28,162 bases of DNA. It comes from Saccoglossus kowalevskii (Eukaryota; Hemichordata; Enteropneusta; Harrimaniidae). Below are positions 23,093 to 28,162 of this stretch, piece by piece. The notes under the pieces were generated by a model that saw only the letters and a program-made list of their open reading frames with translations, made no database searches and was not told the origin of the DNA. A program made the position numbers and the translations under genes. The DNA lies in contig NW_003139468.1 in the NCBI RefSeq assembly GCF_000003605.2, positions 1 to 28,162 on the forward strand. Direction: 5' to 3'. Every line of letters starts with the position of its first letter. Within the stretch, counting starts at the first letter, position 1.

Positions 23093-24002
23093 ATAAGTCA
23101 GTCTCTAATGGATAAGAGTTCTTATTACATAATATACCCATAGACATCAATGGATGGCAATTCAGGAATAAGTCAGTCTCTAATGGATAAGAGTTCTTAT
23201 TACATAATATACCCATAGACATCAATGGATGGCAATTCAGGAATAAGTCAGTCTCTAATGGATAAGAGTTCTTATTACATAATATACCCATAGACATCAA
23301 TGGATGGCAATTCAGGAATAAGTCAGTCTCTAATGGATAAGAGTTCTTATTACATAATATACCCATAGACATCAATGGATGGCAATTCAGGAATAAGTCA
23401 GTCTCTAATGGATAAGAGTTCTTATTACATAATATACCCATAGACATCAATGGATGGCAATTCAGGAATAAGTCAGTCTCTAATGGATAAGAGCTCTTAT
23501 TACATAATATACCCATAGACATCAATGGATGGCAATTCAGGAATAAGTCAGTCTCTAATGGATAAGAGTTCTTATTACATAATATACCCATATACATCAA
23601 TGGATGGCAATTCAGGGATAAGTCAGTCTCTAATGGATAAGAGTTCTTATTACATAATATACCCATAGACATCACTGGATGGCAATTCAGGAATAAGTCA
23701 GTCTCTAATGGATAAGAGTTCTTATTACATAATATACCCATAGACATCAATGGATGGCAATTCAGGGATAAGTCAGTCTCTAATGGATAAGAGTTCTTAT
23801 TACATAATATACCCATAACATCAAGCGATGGCAATTCAGGAATAAATGCAATCTCTAATGGATAGGAGTCCTTATTACATAATAAACCCATAGACATCAA
23901 TGGATGGCAATTCAGGAATGAATAAATCTCCAATGGATAGGAGTCCTTATTACATAATAAACCCATAGACATCAATGGATGGCAATTCAGGAATAAATGC
24001 AA
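23028..24002 (+). repeat. Segment duplicated at 26230-27204 (offset 3,202)
   Basis: From the junction insertion through the A run, D, B, C and the start of the B cassette, the two segments show the same variant order. On inspection they differ by one base that changes the minus-strand reading (GGGATAAGTC versus GGGATATGTC). This is the closest kilobase-scale pair I see, so it is probably one of the youngest duplications. Confidence 0.85.
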
Positions 24003-24394
24003 TCTCTAATGGATAGGAGTTCTTATTACATAATAAACCCATAGACATCAATGGATGGCAATTCAGGAATAAATGCAATCTCTAATGGATAAGAGTTCTT
24101 ATTACATAATAAACCCATAGACATCAATGGATGGCAATTCAGGAATAAATACAATCTCTAATGGATAGGAGTTCTTATTACATAATAAACCCATAGACAT
24201 CAATGGATGGCAATTCAGGAATAAATGCAATCTCTAATGAATAGGAGTTCTTATTACATAATAAACCCTTATACATCAATGGATGGCAATTCAGGAATAA
24301 ATGCAATCTCTAATGAATAGGAGTTCTTATTACATAATATACCTTACATAATTACATAATATACCCATAGACATCAATGGATGGCAATTCAGGG
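23093..24394 (+). repeat. Higher-order block 10 (1,302 bp)
   Basis: Ten A (23093-23841, the last D), B 23842, C 23918, four B (23993-24296) and junction 24297-24394. By eye its A-D-B-C portion is nearly identical to that of block 12 at a constant offset of 3,202. This is the simplest full example of the block plan. Confidence 0.9.
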
Positions 24395-26294
24395 ATAAGT
24401 CAGTCTCTAATGGATAAGAGTTCTTATTACATAATATACCCATAGACATCAATGGATGGCAATTCAGGAATAAGTCAGTCTCTAATGGATAAGAGTTCTT
24501 ATTACATAATATACCCATAGACATCAATGGATGGCAATTCAGGAATAAGTCAGTCTCTAATGGATAAGAGTTCTTATTACATAATATACCCATAGACATC
24601 AATGGATGGCAATTCAGGAATAAGTCAGTCTCTAATGGATAAGAGCTCTTATTACATAATATACCCATAGACATCAATGGATGGCAATTCAGGAATAAGT
24701 CAGTCTCTAATGGATAAGAGTTCTTATTACATAATATACTCATAGACATCAATGGATCGCAATTCAGGAATAAGTCAGTCTCTAATGGATAAGAGTTCTT
24801 ATTACATAATATACCCATAGACATCAATGGATGGCAATTCAGGAATAAGTCAGTCTCTAATGGATAAGAGTTCTTATTACATAATATACCCATAACATCA
24901 AGCGATGGCAATTCAGGAATAAATGCAATCTCTAATGGATAGGAGTCCTTATTACATAATAAACCCATAGACATCAATGGATGGCAATTCAGGAATGAAT
25001 AAATCTCCAATGGATAGGAGTCCTTATTACATAATAAACCCATAGACATCAATGGATGGCAATTCAGGGATAAGTCAGTCTCTAATGGATAAGAGTTCTT
25101 ATTACATAATATACCCATAGACATCAATGGATGGCAATTCAGGAATAAGTCAGTCTCTAATGGATAAGAGTTCTTATTACATAATATACCCATAGACATC
25201 AATGGATGGCAATTCAGGAATAAGTCAGTCTCTAATGGATAAGAGCTCTTATTACATAATATACCCATAGACATCAATGGATGGCAATTCAGGAATAAGT
25301 CAGTCTCTAATGGATAAGAGTTCTTATTACATAATATACCCATAGACATCAATGGATGGCAATTCAGGGATAAGTCAGTCTCTAATGGATAAGAGTTCTT
25401 ATTACATAATATACCCATAGACATCAATGGATGGCAATTCAGGAATAAGTCAGTCTCTAATGGATAAGAGTTCTTATTACATAATATACCCATAGACATC
25501 AATGGATGGCAATTCAGGAATAAGTCAGTCTCTAATGGATAAGAGCTCTTATTACATAATATACCCATAGACATCAATGGATGGCAATTCAGGAATAAGT
25601 CAGTCTCTAATGGATAAGAGTTCTTATTACATAATATACCCATATACATCAATGGATGGCAATTCAGGGATAAGTCAGTCTCTAATGGATAAGAGTTCTT
25701 ATTACATAATATACCCATAGACATCACTGGATGGCAATTCAGGAATAAGTCAGTCTCTAATGGATAAGAGTTCTTATTACATAATATACCCATAGACATC
25801 AATGGATGGCAATTCAGGGATAAGTCAGTCTCTAATGGATAAGAGTTCTTATTACATAATATACCCATAACATCAAGCGATGGCAATTCAGAATAAATGC
25901 AATCTCTAATGGATAGGAGTCCTTATTACATAATAAACCCATAGACATCAATGGATGGCAATTCAGGAATAAATGCAATCTCTAATGGATAGGAGTTCTT
26001 ATTACATAATAAACCCATAGACATCAATGGATGGCAATTCAGGAATAAATGCAATCTCTAATGGATAGGAGTTCTTATTACATAATAAACCCATAGACAT
26101 CAATGGATGGCAATTCAGGAATAAATGCAATCTCTAATGAATAGGAGTTCTTATTACATAATAAACCCTTATACATCAATGGATGGCAATTCAGGAATAA
26201 ATGCAATCTCTAATGAATAGGAGTTCTTATTACATAATATACCTTACATAATTACATAATATACCCATAGACATCAATGGATGGCAATTCAGGG
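24395..26294 (+). repeat. Higher-order block 11 (1,900 bp)
   Basis: Seven A (24395-24918, the last D), B 24919, C 24995, eleven A (25070-25892, the last D with a second deletion), B 25893, three cassette B (25969-26196) and junction 26197-26294. C is missing after the second D-B pair, and the cassette lacks the ATAAATAC member, as in block 12. Confidence 0.9.
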
Positions 26295-27520
26295 ATATGT
26301 CAGTCTCTAATGGATAAGAGTTCTTATTACATAATATACCCATAGACATCAATGGATGGCAATTCAGGAATAAGTCAGTCTCTAATGGATAAGAGTTCTT
26401 ATTACATAATATACCCATAGACATCAATGGATGGCAATTCAGGAATAAGTCAGTCTCTAATGGATAAGAGTTCTTATTACATAATATACCCATAGACATC
26501 AATGGATGGCAATTCAGGAATAAGTCAGTCTCTAATGGATAAGAGTTCTTATTACATAATATACCCATAGACATCAATGGATGGCAATTCAGGAATAAGT
26601 CAGTCTCTAATGGATAAGAGTTCTTATTACATAATATACCCATAGACATCAATGGATGGCAATTCAGGAATAAGTCAGTCTCTAATGGATAAGAGCTCTT
26701 ATTACATAATATACCCATAGACATCAATGGATGGCAATTCAGGAATAAGTCAGTCTCTAATGGATAAGAGTTCTTATTACATAATATACCCATATACATC
26801 AATGGATGGCAATTCAGGGATAAGTCAGTCTCTAATGGATAAGAGTTCTTATTACATAATATACCCATAGACATCACTGGATGGCAATTCAGGAATAAGT
26901 CAGTCTCTAATGGATAAGAGTTCTTATTACATAATATACCCATAGACATCAATGGATGGCAATTCAGGGATAAGTCAGTCTCTAATGGATAAGAGTTCTT
27001 ATTACATAATATACCCATAACATCAAGCGATGGCAATTCAGGAATAAATGCAATCTCTAATGGATAGGAGTCCTTATTACATAATAAACCCATAGACATC
27101 AATGGATGGCAATTCAGGAATGAATAAATCTCCAATGGATAGGAGTCCTTATTACATAATAAACCCATAGACATCAATGGATGGCAATTCAGGAATAAAT
27201 GCAATCTCTAATGGATAGGAGTTCTTATTACATAATAAACCCATAGACATCAATGGATGGCAATTCAGGAATAAATGCAATCTCTAATGGATAGGAGTTC
27301 TTATTACATAATAAACCCATAGACATCAATGGATGGCAATTCAGGAATAAATGCAATCTCTAATGAATAGGAGTTCTTATTACATAATAAACCCTTATAC
27401 ATCAATGGATGGCAATTCAGGAATAAATGCAATCTCTAATGAATAGGAGTTCTTATTACATAATATACCTTACATATTTACATAATATACCCATAGACAT
27501 CAATGGATGGCAATTCAGGG
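26295..27520 (+). repeat. Higher-order block 12 (1,226 bp)
   Basis: Ten A (26295-27043, the last D), B 27044, C 27120, three B (27195-27422) and junction 27423-27520. It is a near copy of block 10 with a one-monomer-shorter cassette and a private GATATGTC at the first A monomer. Confidence 0.9.
27423..27520 (+). repeat. Junction monomer with a base change in the insertion
   Basis: This 98-bp junction copy has CTTACATATTTACATAA where the others have CTTACATAATTACATAA. It starts the last, incomplete block. Confidence 0.85.
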
Positions 27521-28162
27521 ATAAGTCAGTCTCTAATGGATAAGAGTTCTTATTACATAATATACCCATAGACATCAATGGATGGCAATTCAGGAATAAG
27601 TCAGTCTCTAATGGATAAGAGTTCTTATTACATAATATACCCATAGACATCAATGGATGGCAATTCAGGAATAAGTCAGTCTCTAATGGATAAGAGTTCT
27701 TATTACATAATATACCCATAGACATCAATGGATGGCAATTCAGGAATAAGTCAGTCTCTAATGGATAAGAGTTCTTATTACATAATATACCCATAGACAT
27801 CAATGGATGGCAATTCAGGAATAAGTCAGTCTCTAATGGATAAGAGTTCTTATTACATAATATACCCATAGACATCAATGGATGGCAATTCAGGAATAAG
27901 TCAGTCTCTAATGGATAAGAGCTCTTATTACATAATATACCCATAGACATCAATGGATGGCAATTCAGGAATAAGTCAGTCTCTAATGGATAAGAGTTCT
28001 TATTACATAATATACCCATATACATCAATGGATGGCAATTCAGGGATAAGTCAGTCTCTAATGGATAAGAGTTCTTATTACATAATATACCCATAGACAT
28101 CAATGGATGGCAATTCAGGAATAAGTCAGTCTCTAATGGATAAGAGCTCTTATTACATAATG
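27521..28162 (+). repeat. Higher-order block 13, cut by the window edge
   Basis: Eight A monomers and 42 bases of a ninth are visible. The order of GGG, GAGCTC and CCATATAC variants repeats the start of blocks 10 and 12 until the last monomer. That monomer has GAGCTC where blocks 10 and 12 do not, so the block may diverge beyond the edge. Confidence 0.85.

Larger units (their letters stand above)
1..28162 (+). repeat. Satellite array of ~75-bp monomers filling the window
   Basis: The window is a continuous head-to-tail array of one monomer, counted by hand as about 370 complete copies. All are in the same orientation, with no interruption by unrelated sequence. Most copies differ from the main consensus at zero to three bases. 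Four classes (A 75 bp, B 76 bp, C 75 bp, D 74 bp) plus a 98-bp junction monomer are arranged in a higher-order pattern. The main monomer has 25 G/C in 75 and no CpG. An array this long and pure is typical of eukaryotic satellite DNA; that origin is an inference. No species can be named, and both array ends lie outside the window. Confidence 0.98.

Noticed and set aside
33-28103. About two dozen minus-strand open frames of 76 to 1,209 codons as protein-coding genes
   Set aside because: All are the same 25-codon monomer read through. Starts and stops fall at chance monomer changes or cassette frame shifts, with no unique sequence, recognised domain or promoter, and common variants are mostly non-synonymous.
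1-28162. Transposon or LTR origin of the array
   Set aside because: No terminal inverted repeats, long terminal repeats, transposase or reverse-transcriptase sequence, or target-site duplications are visible. Monomers could derive from such an element, but nothing here shows it.

Overview
The whole 28,162-base window is one head-to-tail satellite (minisatellite) array. I find no ordinary gene, RNA gene, CRISPR array, transposon or unique flanking sequence. Every base can be assigned to one diverged monomer of about 75 bp, and all copies point the same way. By hand count there are about 370 complete monomers plus a partial one at each edge. The main monomer is about 33% GC and contains no CpG. 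A pure array of this length suggests a eukaryotic heterochromatic or subtelomeric/centromeric satellite read by long-read sequencing. Nothing in the sequence identifies the species.

Four monomer classes make up the array. A is 75 bp, starts ATAAGTCAGTCTC and is the bulk. B is 76 bp and starts ATAAATGCAATCTC. C is 75 bp and starts ATGAATAAATCTCC. D is an A monomer shortened to 74 bp, reading CCCATAACATCAAGCG. They form a higher-order repeat with a fixed end and a variable body: a run of A, then D-B-C (A/D-B-C may recur inside a block), then a short B cassette in a set order, then a junction monomer (J) usually 98 bp long. J carries a 22-bp internal insertion built from TTACATAA pieces. Twelve inserted J monomers (2240, 10064, 11520, 13272, 13896, 15718, 18291, 20493, 22995, 24297, 26197, 27423) and one uninserted J-like monomer (61) divide the window into blocks of 0.6 to 2.6 kb. 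One block is much larger: 7.8 kb at 2338-10161.

Layout: 1-136 tail of a previous block; 137-2337; 2338-10161 (giant block with nested 375-bp super-repeats); 10162-11617; 11618-13369; 13370-13988; 13989-15815; 15816-18388; 18389-20590; 20591-23092; 23093-24394; 24395-26294; 26295-27520; 27521-28162 (cut by the window edge). Shared rare variants show several segmental copies offset by whole numbers of monomers, as expected from unequal exchange or rolling amplification.

Because A and C are exactly 25 codons long and have one stop-free minus-strand frame, long repetitive open frames appear on the minus strand (up to 1,209 codons). I do not call these genes. They are inherited from the monomer, have no unique start or end, are broken by the B cassettes, and most common monomer variants change the amino acid. 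The most interesting signals are the fixed-end/variable-body architecture, a -1/+1 compensating length pair present 13 times, a plus-strand frame with a single TAG per monomer, a palindrome in every A monomer, and one place where four TT pairs in about 45 bp have each become a single T.
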